This document shows, one piece after another, positions 1 through 10,794 of a stretch of DNA of 64,000 nucleotides. Each line of letters starts with the position of its first letter. The first letter of the stretch is position 1. A program made the translations under genes and the position numbers. Origin of the DNA: Tagetes erecta (Eukaryota > Streptophyta > Magnoliopsida > Asterales > Asteraceae); NCBI GenBank assembly GCA_030867185.1, contig CM061490.1, forward strand, positions 46,013,574 to 46,077,573. Reading direction: 5' to 3'. The notes under the pieces are model-generated. The model saw only the letters and a program-made list of their open reading frames with translations. It was not told the origin of the DNA and ran no database searches.

Positions 1-845
1 CAACACCCAAAAACAAATTTGAAAGCCGATCCACTAAGTGTATCTTTGTAGGATATCCCAAAGACTTTATGGGATATTATTTCTACAACTCAACCGAGCA
101 AAAGGGGTTTATTGCTCTAAAAGCTGAGTTCTTGGAAACTAAGTTCCTTACGGAAGGAACTAGTAGAACGGTGAAACTTGATGAGGATCAAGATCCACAA
201 GCCGATACACGTTTGGTTGAAACTAGCATTCAACAAGAGGTTGTTGAAAATGATCAAATGGATGATCAAGACACACATAACGTTCGTAGATCTGATAGAA
301 ATAGTAATCCACCCGAAAGATATGGATTTTTCATGAATGGATTCTATGTGGTAGATTCAGATGAACCCACCACATATCGAGATGCAATGGCACAATCCGA
401 TTGTGACAAATGGCTTGAAGCCATGAACGTTGAGATGCAATCCATGCATGACAACCAAATATGGGACTTGGTTGAACCACCGCTTAACTCCAAATCGATT
501 GGAAGTAAGTGGGTTTTCAAGAAGAAAACCGATATGCATGGAAACTTGGATACTTACAAAGCAAGGCTTGTAGCAAAAGGTTTCACTCAAACTCAAGGGG
601 TTGATTATGATGAGACTTTCTCACCCGTGGAAATGCTAAAGTCGATTAGGATATTATTTGCCATAGCCGCATATTATGACTATGAGATTTGGCAAATAGA
701 TGTCAAAACCGCTTTCCTAAATGGACATCTTGAAGAAGATGTCTATATGATCCAGCCCGAAGGTTTTGCCAATCCACAATATCCTAATAAAGTATGCAAG
801 TTAAAGAAATCAATCTATGGATTGAAACAAGCATCTAGAAGTTAG
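1..845 (+). pseudogene. copia pol: integrase C-terminus and first part of reverse transcriptase
   Basis: This fragment covers the end of integrase and the fingers/palm start of reverse transcriptase from a copia polyprotein. Visible motifs are KWVFKKK, YKARLVAKGFTQ, DYDETFSPV and DVKTAFLNG, where the Asp is the first catalytic residue of RT. The frame ends at an amber codon (843-845) directly after GLKQASRS, where a Trp codon is normal in copia RT. RT sequence then continues in the same frame to YVDD at about 954-966, so this is a nonsense mutation and not a natural end. The first ATG at 69 is only an internal Met. The same sequence recurs in copies B and D. Confidence 0.93.
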
Positions 846-954
846 AATCACCGTTTTGATGAAGAGATTAAAACCTTTGGATTCATCAAGAACGCTGATG
901 AGGCTTGTGTGTATAAGAAAGCTAGTGGGAGCATCATCACTTTCTTAATATTGT

Positions 955-1947
955 ATGTCGATGACATACAAACTATATGGAAATGACATTCCAACCATGC
1001 AAAGTGTTAAAACTTGGCTTGGAAGTCGTTTTTCAATCAAGGGTCTTGGTGAAGCCGCCTATATTTTGGGAATAAAGATCTATAGGGATAGATCAAGGCG
1101 ATTGATAGGTTTAAATCAAAGTGCATACATTGATAAGATCTTGAAAAGGTTCAAGATGGAAAACTCTAAGAAAGGTTTGGTACCTATTCCAAGAGGAACA
1201 ATATTGAGTGCATCTCAATGTCCAAGCTCAAAGGATGAGCAAGAGAAAATGAAAGGAGTCCCATACGCATCTGCTATAGGATCCATCATGTATGCAATGA
1301 TATGCACCAGACCGGACATGTCATGCGCTTTGAGCATGACAAACAGATACCAACAAAATCCGGGTAGTAGCCATTGGATGGCGGTTAAAAGTATATTGAA
1401 ATATCTTAGAAGGACTAAAGATATGTTTCTAATATACGGTTCTTGTGTGGAAGAACTCGTTGTAAAAGGTTACACGGATGCGAGTTTCCAAACTGATCGA
1501 GATGATTCTCGATCAAAATCGGGATACATTTTCATTATGAATGGTGGGGCAGTCTCTTGGAAGAGCTCAAAACAAGATGTGGTGGTCTTATCCACCACAA
1601 AATCGGAATACATAGCCGCCTCATTGGCAGCACAAGAAGCTGTGTGGATAAAGAAGTTCATTGCCGACCTAGGGGTGGTCCGTACCATTCAGGACCCCCT
1701 AGAGATCTTTTGTGATAACGAGGGTGCGATTGTTCAAATCAAGGAACCTCGTACACATCAAAAGACAAGGCACATTGAGCGGAGATTCAACTACATAAGG
1801 GATGAAGTTGAAAAGGGAAAAATATGTATCCGTAAAGTTCACACTGATCAAAATATTGCGGATCCACTCACGAAGCTCCTTGAAAGGCCAAAACATGAGA
1901 GTCATACTTGTGCCTTAGGACTTCGATATTCTAGTGATTGGATTTGA
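955..1947 (+). pseudogene. copia pol: end of reverse transcriptase and RNase H
   Basis: The 330 codons encode the RT thumb/connection and a Ty1-type RNase H. RNase H residues are visible as TDAS (Asp175), SEY (Glu218), CDN (Asp254) and ADPLTK (Asp303). The frame starts one nucleotide out of phase with the upstream RT and overlaps the YVDD codons, so RT is split at its catalytic loop. The ATG at 955 is an out-of-frame artefact of that shift. The translation is identical in copies B, C and D. It ends in a TGA just before the 3' non-coding segment. Confidence 0.92.
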
Positions 1948-2727
1948 TCTATTTTGTATTTGGATATCGGAACAATTGTTATTATGACTCATTCATATGA
2001 TTATGGTTTATGATTATGACATTTGAGTTGTGTTCCTTTTAGCATGTTTAAATCCATGAATAAGTTAATTATTCTAAATGTCCGTAGTCGATTGTATTTG
2101 TGGGAACAAATATGAAAGTAAGACTATTATGAACTTGGATTGGTGGATATTCATAAGGCATGAATATAGAGCAAAGGAGTTGCTGCCATGGTTCATAAAT
2201 ATTTATGGGATATAAATATTGGACTGACCCGCTCTCAAATATTACTACATGGAGTCTTTGTGACTGATCACAAGTAAAAATTTGAGTAAAGGAGAATATC
2301 ATAGTATCCTCTGACCTGAGATACATATTGGGTCTTGATATTCACTGAGTCTTATACTTTGACTTAATTCTTTGTTGTTCTGAAACATGACAACACATAA
2401 GACTAAGCTCAGGTATAATTCTAAGTGGATGTGAGAGACGTATGTAATCAAGATGGAATTTGTCCCTCTTATTCGTTGAGAGTGAGATGTCTAAGGCCTG
2501 CAAAGTTAAATCAACAGAGAATGATCACTCTGTGTCTCTGGATTTGACATGACATCTGAGACAAAAGGATAAATGATTAATTCACCTAAATCAATTCAAG
2601 TAAGGAACTTGAAGGAGATGATGTTATTGAATGGCACTTAGTCATACGTATTAGGGGTAGCAAACCGTTGTTAGGCGGTATTTGCTGCTTGCATCAATTT
2701 TCTATGTAACTTGTGCAAGTGGGAGAT
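1948..2727 (+). other. COP 3' non-coding segment and polypurine tract
   Basis: About 780 bp lie between the RNase H stop and the 3' LTR. There is no sense-strand ORF of note, so there is no envelope-like gene of the SIRE kind. It ends in the purine-rich run AAGTGGGAGAT (about 2717-2727), the plus-strand primer, directly before the LTR TGTTGG. The same segment occurs in B, C and D and as a fragment at 48731-49514. Confidence 0.85.
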
Positions 2728-3062
2728 TGTTGGAATTGGTATGCCCAAGAGACATATTAAATTGATGTGGCTAGTACGTTATGATCCAAGTCGGGTCATA
2801 CCCAATGACAAGCTAGACAAACACCGGGATATTTATTTTATGATATGATCTAAAATAAATATCAACACTTAGAATATTTAGAAATTGGGTTTCTAGATAT
2901 TTGAACTTGTGTTAAAATAAATTATATGGATGATTTATGTTATAAGAGAAAGAATCTTCTACAATGTTGTTTAAGTTGTTTAAACAACATTTAGGAGATA
3001 TATTTTGCTACACCTTGTGTTAAATAAGTAAAGAGAAAGATATTAACAACAAAAAAAAAAAA
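2728..3062 (+). repeat. COP 3' LTR, truncated (U3 part)
   Basis: It begins TGTTGGAATTGG right after the polypurine tract and matches the first third of the LTR at 49771. It ends inside the poly(A) tract, before the TATA box. GYP LTR in minus orientation follows with no LTR end or target duplication. Confidence 0.9.
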
Positions 3063-3865
3063 ATCCAAAAAAATTTTAAACAAAGAGGTCCCAAAACACA
3101 TAAACCAAATGTGGAGTTTGTAGTCCAAAAACTATCCTTCCACAAATTCCCATGCCCAACACTTTGTACCTGAAAAACATGTAAAAACTGAGTCAACATA
3201 AAGTTGGTGAGTTTTCGGGTTTTAATCAAAGTAAAGTCATCTTTCATTCACAATAGATATGCTTGGCTTTGAGACGTCAACAAGACCGTACGTCAAGGGC
3301 TAGCTAGGCCCAGAGACAAATGAATCATCAAAGTCATGAGTCCATAATCAAACCAAGAAACGAAGTTCCCTCACAACAATCAACTTATATTCCCCCGCAT
3401 GTCAACACGATCAGAGCGACTGATCACGAGGGGCGGAATTCCAATCCCGATAGATCTACCAATATAACCTGTGGTTTCTCACTCCAAGAGAAATTAATGA
3501 TTATGAGAGGGCATTACGCGTAAAATCATCAAACACTCATGCCATCATTTTGGTCAACAACAATACCCGTCTCCCAATACATATCAAAAACAACATAAAC
3601 AAAATCATGTTTTTCCCCCGAAAATATTTAAATAAAACATTATTTAAAAAGGGGCCGAGACACTCACAGGTCTCTCAATTCATATCAAAACATTATAAAC
3701 AAATACATGTTTTTCCCCCAAAACAGTTAAATAAAACGTTATTTAAAAAGGGGCCGAAGAACTCACATGTCTCCCAATTCATATCAAAACAAGTTAAACA
3801 AATACATGTTTTTCCCCCAAAACAGTTAAATAAAACGTTAGTTAAAAAGGGGCCGAAGAACTCAC
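3063..3865 (-). repeat. GYP LTR segment (minus) with 3 tandem units
   Basis: This is the reverse complement of the 3' part of the gypsy LTR (compare about 36226-36920). It contains the conserved 200-bp block and three ~99-bp tandem units. It ends at ACTCACC, where sequence flips to the opposite orientation of the same LTR. Confidence 0.88.
3601..3865 (-). repeat. LTR minisatellite, 3 units
   Basis: GGGGCC landmarks at 3651, 3750 and 3849 give a period of exactly 99 bp. The third unit has TTAGTTAA for TTATTTAA. Confidence 0.85.
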
Positions 3866-4216
3866 CAACTTTATGTTGACTCAGTTTTTACATGTTTTTC
3901 AGGTACAAAGTGTTGGGCATGGGAATTTGTGGAAGGATAGTTTTTGGACTACAAACTCCACATTTGGTTTATGTGTTTTGGGACCTCTTTGTTTAAAATT
4001 TTTTTGGCTTTACTACAAACAATCTACGGTTTATTAAGACAATATCGTATTTTATTTTCTTAATGAAAAATTGTGGGATGTTGACGTATCAACATTAACA
4101 CTTTTAATTACCTTTTAAATTAATGTGGATGTTTGTTTTATAACTAATGGGTGCCAACTTCGCTCTAAGCACCAAATATTCGTGACTTCCGCTGCAACGA
4201 TTTTTGGGGTGTGACA
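3866..4216 (+). repeat. GYP LTR 3' end (plus)
   Basis: This is the last ~350 bp of the gypsy LTR in plus orientation, ending GGGGTGTGACA as at 37137. It forms an inverted pair with the preceding minus segment. Confidence 0.88.
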
Positions 4217-4302
4217 GAAGTTGGTATCAGAGCCTCATTAGATCTAAAAATTAGATCTCGTAAAAATTTTCGTAAAAATTTCTAGATATTTGAACTTGTT
4301 TA
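4217..4302 (+). other. PBS and scrambled COP/GYP junction
   Basis: After the GYP LTR end comes GAAGT and the PBS TGGTATCAGAGCC (4222-4234). The sequence then continues as COP leader (TCATTAGATCTAAAAATT), a short direct repeat built on CGTAAAAATTT, and a ~20-bp COP LTR fragment ending TTTGAACTTG. GYP LTR resumes in minus orientation at 4303. Confidence 0.7.
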
Positions 4303-5156
4303 TATTCCAGAATATAAATTAGTTTTTATATCTTTACAAAAATGTATAAAAGTCTCATTTTAATCTTTTTAATCATCAAGTATTATATATCATCACATAC
4401 CATATAATCTCTTACATGTTTAAACACTTTTACACTTAATGAAATCTCACATTTTATCATGTCATACATAGCATAACAAAACACTTATCATACTTTCATC
4501 TAGCAATTTTCATAAACAAACATGTAGCAAGTTTGCATAAAAATAACATTTTTCAACTTCATGTCATATGACCATATTTTTGCAAGTAATATTCCTAACA
4601 CTTTTTATATTATTCAAAATCATCTAATGACATTGTTATCATATTTTCATTAAAACCAATTTGCATGTCAAGATCTAACCATTCTAAATGCAACTACACA
4701 ACAAGCTTTACATGATTTCAACCAACATATATATCCATACTCATACATACCTACGGTTTCATATACATACATACATTCATATTTCAATATCACAACTAGC
4801 CTACACTTATTCATATTATCCCATTTCCAACAAAACAACTTTTCAACACTTTGACATAAACATTATCAATGCAAGAACACAATTTTTACATGATGACACT
4901 AACATGTAAATACACATACACACACATATACATACGGATCTACATACATGTATACTCAAAATCATGTTTTGATGAACACACATAACATAAGTAACCAATC
5001 AATAACAAAATCGTGAATTATCATCAATCCTCACCGCCAAATCGGCTACTAAAGTTACCGATCTAATGATCATAGAAAGAAAAGGAAGGGCTTACTTCGG
5101 AATAACAGAATTTAGTGAGATCGTAGAATTCTTTACCAATAAAGAGTTTTATTATA

Positions 5157-5184
5157 TTTTTATTTATTTATTTATTTATTTAAC
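5157..5184. repeat. (ATTT)n microsatellite
   Basis: This is a short run of TTTA repeats in the GYP internal region. It also occurs at about 8993-9020 and, in reverse, at about 38010-38035. Confidence 0.8.
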
Positions 5185-5294
5185 CAATCATCTACGAGCG
5201 CCTTTAACGTAGTTCTCTCCTCGAGAGAAGTCAACCGGGTAAGCATCATCTGGCACGCGTCAAACACGATCTGCATCCCTATCTTGTAATTCAT
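5172..5294 (-). CDS. Small ORF (40 aa) in GYP 5' internal region
   Basis: The ORF starts MNYKIGMQIVFDACQ and continues with a charged LEERTTLKALVDDWL segment, predicted helical. It lies just downstream of the gag-like ORF in another frame and is also open at 9008-9130 and, slightly diverged, at 37882-38004. It could be a displaced piece of gag. No function can be assigned. Confidence 0.35.
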   Translation of the reverse strand: MNYKIGMQIVFDACQMMLTRLTSLEERTTLKALVDDWLNK

Positions 5295-5310
5295 TGATCT
5301 ACCGTTCGTA

Positions 5311-5697
5311 CTAAGCACACCTTGCGGTAAGAATAAGAAGAAAACGTTCGATAGATTTTTCGATCATGGAATCTAAACGTGGAGTACTAGACGAGTCGCC
5401 GATCTTGAATATAGACAGAAAACCGCGCTCTACGCCTGGGGAATCAACAGCCGACTCCCTTACCCTGTTGGGTTCGGGTGCAACCTCATCATCAACAACC
5501 ATACGGACAATCTTCTTACGCCACCAGGAATATACTATGCAGGGCTCGGGGGTTCGCTTCAATTCATTCGAAGGTATGATATCTTGAACATCATCACTCT
5601 GAGCGTCCATTACCGCCTCATCATCAACCACGGACTCAACGACTGACCCTAAATTAGTGCTAAGTGAGACTCGTGTCTCGGGGACTCTTTCAGGCAT
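5311..5697 (-). CDS. GYP gag-like N-terminal fragment
   Basis: This 128-aa ORF lies about 310 bp downstream of the gypsy PBS, where chromovirus gag normally starts. I chose the ATG giving MPERVPETRV. The frame is open 12 nt further upstream but only to a TTG. The product is acidic in its first half (VVDDEAV, DDVQDII) with a basic WWRKK segment. It stops long before a capsid domain or zinc knuckle, so it is a truncated gag or leader protein. The copy at 9147-9533 is identical, and the version at 37451 has stops. No function is shown beyond position and family. Confidence 0.5.
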   Translation of the reverse strand: MPERVPETRVSLSTNLGSVVESVVDDEAVMDAQSDDVQDIIPSNELKRTPEPCIVYSWWRKKIVRMVVDDEVAPEPNRVRESAVDSPGVERGFLSIFKIGDSSSTPRLDSMIEKSIERFLLILTARCA

Positions 5698-6010
5698 TTG
5701 TGACAACAAAAGGCATATTCGTACTAAACACTAGCTTAAAGGCACTTAAAATATACTTATATCAAATAAGCACACAAGGTACACTTAGATATCCAATCTA
5801 ATAATTGTAAACCACGCAAGGTATATTTAGATATGCAATCAATTTAAACCACACAAGTTATTCTTAGATATACAATCTAAAAAAAATTCAAAACGCACAC
5901 AAAAATGCTTGGGAATTTTGGAAGTGTTTTTGGGACTTTAAAATTTTTCAAAAACTTTCAAGTTATAGTCTAGAATTTTTCAAAAACATTTCTAGTTCGC
6001 CATAACCATT

Positions 6011-6023
6011 GGCTCTGATACCA
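6011..6023 (-). other. GYP primer-binding site
   Basis: GGCTCTGATACCA on the plus strand is the reverse complement of TGGTATCAGAGCC, matching the 3' end of initiator tRNA-Met. It sits 5 nt from the LTR terminus at 6029. Confidence 0.85.
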
Positions 6024-6028
6024 ACTTC

Positions 6029-8826
6029 TGTCACACCCCAAAAATCGTTGCAGCGGAAGTCACGAATAATTGGTGCTTAGAGCGAAGTTGGCACCCATTA
6101 GTTATAAAACAAACATCCACATTAATTTAAAAGATAATTAAATGTGTTAATGTTGATACGTCAACATCTCACAGTTTTTCATTAAGAAAATAAAATACGA
6201 TGTTGTCTTAATAAAGCGTAGATTGTTTGAAGTAAGTCAAACAAAATTTTAAACAAAGAGGTCCCAAAACACATAAAACCAAATGTGGAGTTTGTAGTCC
6301 AAAAACTATCCTTCCACAAATTCCCATGCCCAACACTTTGTACCTGAAAAACATGTAAAAACTGAGTCAACATAAAGTTGGTGAGTTTTCGGGTTTTAAT
6401 CAAAGTAAAGTCATTTTTCATTCACAATAGATATGCTTGGCTTTGAGACATCAACACGACCATACGTCAAAGGGTTTGCAAGGCCCAAAGACAAATGAAT
6501 CATCAAAGTCATGAGTCCATAATCAAACCAAGAAACGAAGTTCCCTCACAACATTCAACTTATATTCCCCCGCATGTCAACACGATCAGAGCGACTGATC
6601 ACGAGGGGCGGAATTCCAATCCCGATAGATCTACCAATATAACCTGTGGTTTCTCACTCCAAGAGAAATTAATGATTATGAGAGGGCATTACGCGTAAAT
6701 TCATCAAACACTCATGCCATCATTTTGGTCAACAACAATACCCGTCTCCCAATACATGTCCAAAACAACATAAACAAAATACATGTTTTTCCCCCGAAAA
6801 TATTTAAATAAAACGTTATTTAAAAAGGGGCCGAAGAACTCACATGTCTCCAATTCATATCAAAACAAGTTAAAGAAATACATGTTTTTCCCCCAAAACA
6901 GTTAAATAAAACATTATTTAAAAAGGGGCCGAGAAACTCACATTTCTCCCAATTCATATCAAAAACAAGTTAAACAAATACATGTTTTTCCCCCAAAACA
7001 GTTAAATAAAACATTATTTAAAAAGGGGCCGAAGAACTCACAGTGGATACGCCAAAAGCTAGAACATATAAGCCCAACAATAACACCACCTAAGAACATC
7101 CTATACACAAAGGACCCGTTCAAAAGATGCACATATATATCAAGTCTAAAACCGTGTAGGTTGTTCACCAAAACCTAACTAGACTTACGTGAAAACGTTT
7201 CATTTACAAAAACATCAACCCTTAATTTTAATGACCCGTTGGTGATCTTTGCCTCCGATTAATATTAAATATATAATAACACACTTTGTTATTTTGTGAT
7301 TCTTTGATTAGCTTTCATACTACTAATCACATAAACACATATAGCACAAATGTAGTGACAAATAAAAGTCATATTTAGTCCTTTAACTTTTCTAAGTAAC
7401 ACAAACACCTTTACTTATCCAATATTATTCATATACTTAGGAAAATATAATTTAATATTCTCATGTCATAAGTAAAGTTCATAACACTTAGGAAAATATA
7501 TATTTTTCTCTAGTTAACTAGTATGCAATTTTCAACATGACGGTTAACACTTAACGAGACATTTAACCACGTTTTCATAAACAACTTATTAATCATATGA
7601 AATTATATATATCTAAACATATTTTCACATAACAAAAATCATATTTCATACATTTTCAATAAAAATCACAATATTAGCTAAACATGTCAATTTTAACATT
7701 TTCGGGAACGTTTTCGGGTCACCGAAAGCAACCCAATACCCGTATTTTTGTCATTACTTTATAAATACTTTTAGACCAGTATGTTATTATAAAAATAAGT
7801 ACAAAGTTACTGATCCAAATCAGTTTACAAAAATATTGCGTTTTAGAGTCGAAAATTGTCGTTTTCGGCTTTTCCGGGTACATAGTTTGCACGTTTTTGA
7901 GTTTAAAACTCTAAGTTTTTGTACCAAACTTTAAATCTCATATTTTTATATAAAAATATACTTTATAATCTGTTGAAAATAATATTTTTACATATTTACA
8001 TTTTTAAGCATAAATCGATGCGTTTTAGGCGTATTTTTGTACTAAAAAGCATTATTTGTAAGGTTTAAATCATTTCTTTCTTATAAGACATTTAAAATAC
8101 TTATTTTATAAAGTTTATAAATCTCCAAAAATATGATTTATTCCAGAATATAAATTAGTTTTTATATCTTTACAAAAATGTATAAAAGTCTCATTTTAAT
8201 CTTTTTAATCATCAAGTATTATATATCATCACATACCATATAATCTCTTACATGTTTAAACACTTTTACACTTAATGAAATCTCACATTTTATCATGTCA
8301 TACATAGCATAACAAAACACTTATCATACTTTCATCTAGCAATTTTCATAAACAAACATGTAGCAAGTTTGCATAAAAATAACATTTTTCAACTTCATGT
8401 CATATGACCATATTTTTGCAAGTAATATTCCTAACACTTTTTATATTATTCAAAATCATCTAATGACATTGTTATCATATTTTCATTAAAACCAATTTGC
8501 ATGTCAAGATCTAACCATTCTAAATGCAACTACACAACAAGCTTTACATGATTTCAACCAACATATATATCCATACTCATACATACCTACGGTTTCATAT
8601 ACATACATACATTCATATTTCAATATCACAACTAGCCTACACTTATTCATATTATCCCATTTCCAACAAAACAACTTTTCAACACTTTGACATAAACATT
8701 ATCAATGCAAGAACACAATTTTTACATGATGACACTAACATGTAAATACACATACACACACATATACATACGGATCTACATACATGTATACTCAAAATCA
8801 TGTTTTGATGAACACACATAACATAA
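6029..8826 (-). repeat. GYP LTR (minus), 5' 1.2 kb missing
   Basis: It starts TGTCACACCCC (LTR end in minus orientation) and follows the gypsy LTR through the conserved block, three tandem units (about 6776-7041) and the AT-rich body. It then jumps at ATAACATAA straight into internal sequence. The first ~1.2 kb of the intact LTR (33233 to about 34440) is absent. Confidence 0.85.
6776..7041 (-). repeat. LTR minisatellite, 3 units of ~99 bp
   Basis: Unit landmarks GGGGCC lie at 6827, 6925 and 7025. Each unit carries the CCCCC run, an AT-rich core and GGGGCCGAGA/GGGGCCGAAG. Confidence 0.85.
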
Positions 8827-9007
8827 GTAACCAATCAATAACAAAATCGTGAATTATCATCAATCCTCACCGCCAAATCGGCTACTAAAGTTACCGATCT
8901 AATGATCATAGAAAGAAAAGGAAGGGCTTACTTCGGAATAACAGAATTTAGTGAGATCGTAGAATTCTTTACCAATAAAGAGTTTTATTATATTTTTATT
9001 TATTTAT

Positions 9008-9130
9008 TTATTTATTTAACCAATCATCTACGAGCGCCTTTAACGTAGTTCTCTCCTCGAGAGAAGTCAACCGGGTAAGCATCATCTGGCACGCGTCAAA
9101 CACGATCTGCATCCCTATCTTGTAATTCAT
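9008..9130 (-). CDS. Small ORF (40 aa), second copy
   Basis: Same sequence as the ORF at 5172-5294, in the second unit of the array. Its function is unknown. Confidence 0.35.
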   Translation of the reverse strand: MNYKIGMQIVFDACQMMLTRLTSLEERTTLKALVDDWLNK

Positions 9131-9146
9131 TGATCTACCGTTCGTA

Positions 9147-9533
9147 CTAAGCACACCTTGCGGTAAGAATAAGAAGAAAACGTTCGATAGATTTTTCGAT
9201 CATGGAATCTAAACGTGGAGTACTAGACGAGTCGCCGATCTTGAATATAGACAGAAAACCGCGCTCTACGCCTGGGGAATCAACAGCCGACTCCCTTACC
9301 CTGTTGGGTTCGGGTGCAACCTCATCATCAACAACCATACGGACAATCTTCTTACGCCACCAGGAATATACTATGCAGGGCTCGGGGGTTCGCTTCAATT
9401 CATTCGAAGGTATGATATCTTGAACATCATCACTCTGAGCGTCCATTACCGCCTCATCATCAACCACGGACTCAACGACTGACCCTAAATTAGTGCTAAG
9501 TGAGACTCGTGTCTCGGGGACTCTTTCAGGCAT
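9147..9533 (-). CDS. GYP gag-like N-terminal fragment, second copy
   Basis: The translation is identical to the ORF at 5311-5697. It lies between the PBS at 9847-9859 and the artificial joint at 8818-8826. Being open in both units suggests either recent duplication or a recent source. Confidence 0.5.
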   Translation of the reverse strand: MPERVPETRVSLSTNLGSVVESVVDDEAVMDAQSDDVQDIIPSNELKRTPEPCIVYSWWRKKIVRMVVDDEVAPEPNRVRESAVDSPGVERGFLSIFKIGDSSSTPRLDSMIEKSIERFLLILTARCA

Positions 9534-9846
9534 TTGTGACAACAAAAGGCATATTCGTACTAAACACTAGCTTAAAGGCACTTAAAATATACTTATATCA
9601 AATAAGCACACAAGGTACACTTAGATATCCAATCTAATAATTGTAAACCACGCAAGGTATATTTAGATATGCAATCAATTTAAACCACACAAGTTATTCT
9701 TAGATATACAATCTAAAAAAAATTCAAAACGCACACAAAAATGCTTGGGAATTTTGGAAGTGTTTTTGGGACTTTAAAATTTTTCAAAAACTTTCAAGTT
9801 ATAGTCTAGAATTTTTCAAAAACATTTCTAGTTCGCCATAACCATT

Positions 9847-9859
9847 GGCTCTGATACCA
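9847..9859 (-). other. GYP primer-binding site, second unit
   Basis: GGCTCTGATACCA lies 5 nt before the LTR terminus TGTCACACC at 9865, as in the first unit. Confidence 0.85.
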
Positions 9860-10794
9860 ACTTCTGTCACACCCCAAAAATCGTTGCAGCGGAAGTCACG
9901 AATAATTGGTGCTTAGAGCGAAGTTGGCACCCATTAGTTATAAAACAAACATCCACATTAATTTAAAAGATAATTAAATGTGTTAATGTTGATACGTCAA
10001 CATCTCACAGTTTTTCATTAAGAAAATAAAATACGATGTTGTCTTAATAAAGCGTAGATTGTTTGAAGTAAGTCAAACAAAATTTTAAACAAAGAGGTCC
10101 CAAAACACATAAAACCAAATGTGGAGTTTGTAGTCCAAAAACTATCCTTCCACAAATTCCCATGCCCAACACTTTGTACCTGAAAAACATGTAAAAACTG
10201 AGTCAACATAAAGTTGGTGAGTTTTCGGGTTTTAATCAAAGTAAAGTCATTTTTCATTCACAATAGATATGCTTGGCTTTGAGACATCAACACGACCATA
10301 CGTCAAAGGGTTTGCAAGGCCCAAAGACAAATGAATCATCAAAGTCATGAGTCCATAATCAAACCAAGAAACGAAGTTCCCTCACAACATTCAACTTATA
10401 TTCCCCCGCATGTCAACACGATCAGAGCGACTGATCACGAGGGGCGGAATTCCAATCCCGATAGATCTACCAATATAACCTGTGGTTTCTCACTCCAAGA
10501 GAAATTAATGATTATGAGAGGGCATTACGCGTAAATTCATCAAACACTCATGCCATCATTTTGGTCAACAACAATACCCGTCTCCCAATACATGTCCAAA
10601 ACAACATAAACAAAATACATGTTTTTCCCCCGAAAATATTTAAATAAAACGTTATTTAAAAAGGGGCCGAAGAACTCACATGTCTCCAATTCATATCAAA
10701 ACAAGTTAAAGAAATACATGTTTTTCCCCCAAAACAGTTAAATAAAACATTATTTAAAAAGGGGCCGAGAAACTCACATTTCTCCCAATTCATA

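Larger units (their letters stand above)
1..3062 (+). mobile_element. COP-A: 3' part of a Ty1/copia element
   Basis: The window opens inside the integrase C-terminus of a copia element and runs through reverse transcriptase, RNase H, a non-coding 3' segment, the polypurine tract and the start of the 3' LTR. The LTR stops in its poly(A) tract at about 3062, where GYP LTR sequence begins. Its pol matches copies B and D. The amber codon and frame change it shares with B, C and D make it non-autonomous. Confidence 0.93.
4303..7014 (-). repeat. Tandem duplication, copy 1 (2712 bp)
   Basis: It matches 8139-10850 at a constant offset of 3836 bp, including the artificial LTR/internal joint, the gag-like ORF and the LTR tandem units. 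I saw no difference in the stretches compared. The left edge is at TATTCC and the right edge is in the third tandem unit. Confidence 0.88.

Noticed and set aside
843..845. Amber codon as programmed readthrough between pol domains
   Set aside because: It lies in the middle of the RT domain and not at a gag/pol boundary, and a second lesion follows 100 bp later. A nonsense mutation explains it better.
2069..2326. 85-aa ORF (MYLRSEDTMIF) in the COP 3' segment
   Set aside because: It is antisense to the element and present only because the segment is repeated. There is no sense-strand ORF there, so it is not an envelope-like gene either.
3320..3523. Repeated 67-aa ORF beginning MNHQSHES, seen about a dozen times on both strands
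   Set aside because: It lies antisense in the GYP LTR conserved block. Its repetition follows LTR copy number, and nothing suggests translation.
3601..3865. CRISPR-like array
   Set aside because: The 99-bp units are contiguous with no unique spacers, in a plant retrotransposon LTR. It is a minisatellite.
4222..4234. tRNA gene fragment
   Set aside because: Only the 13-nt complement of the tRNA-Met 3' end is present, next to an LTR. It is a primer-binding site.
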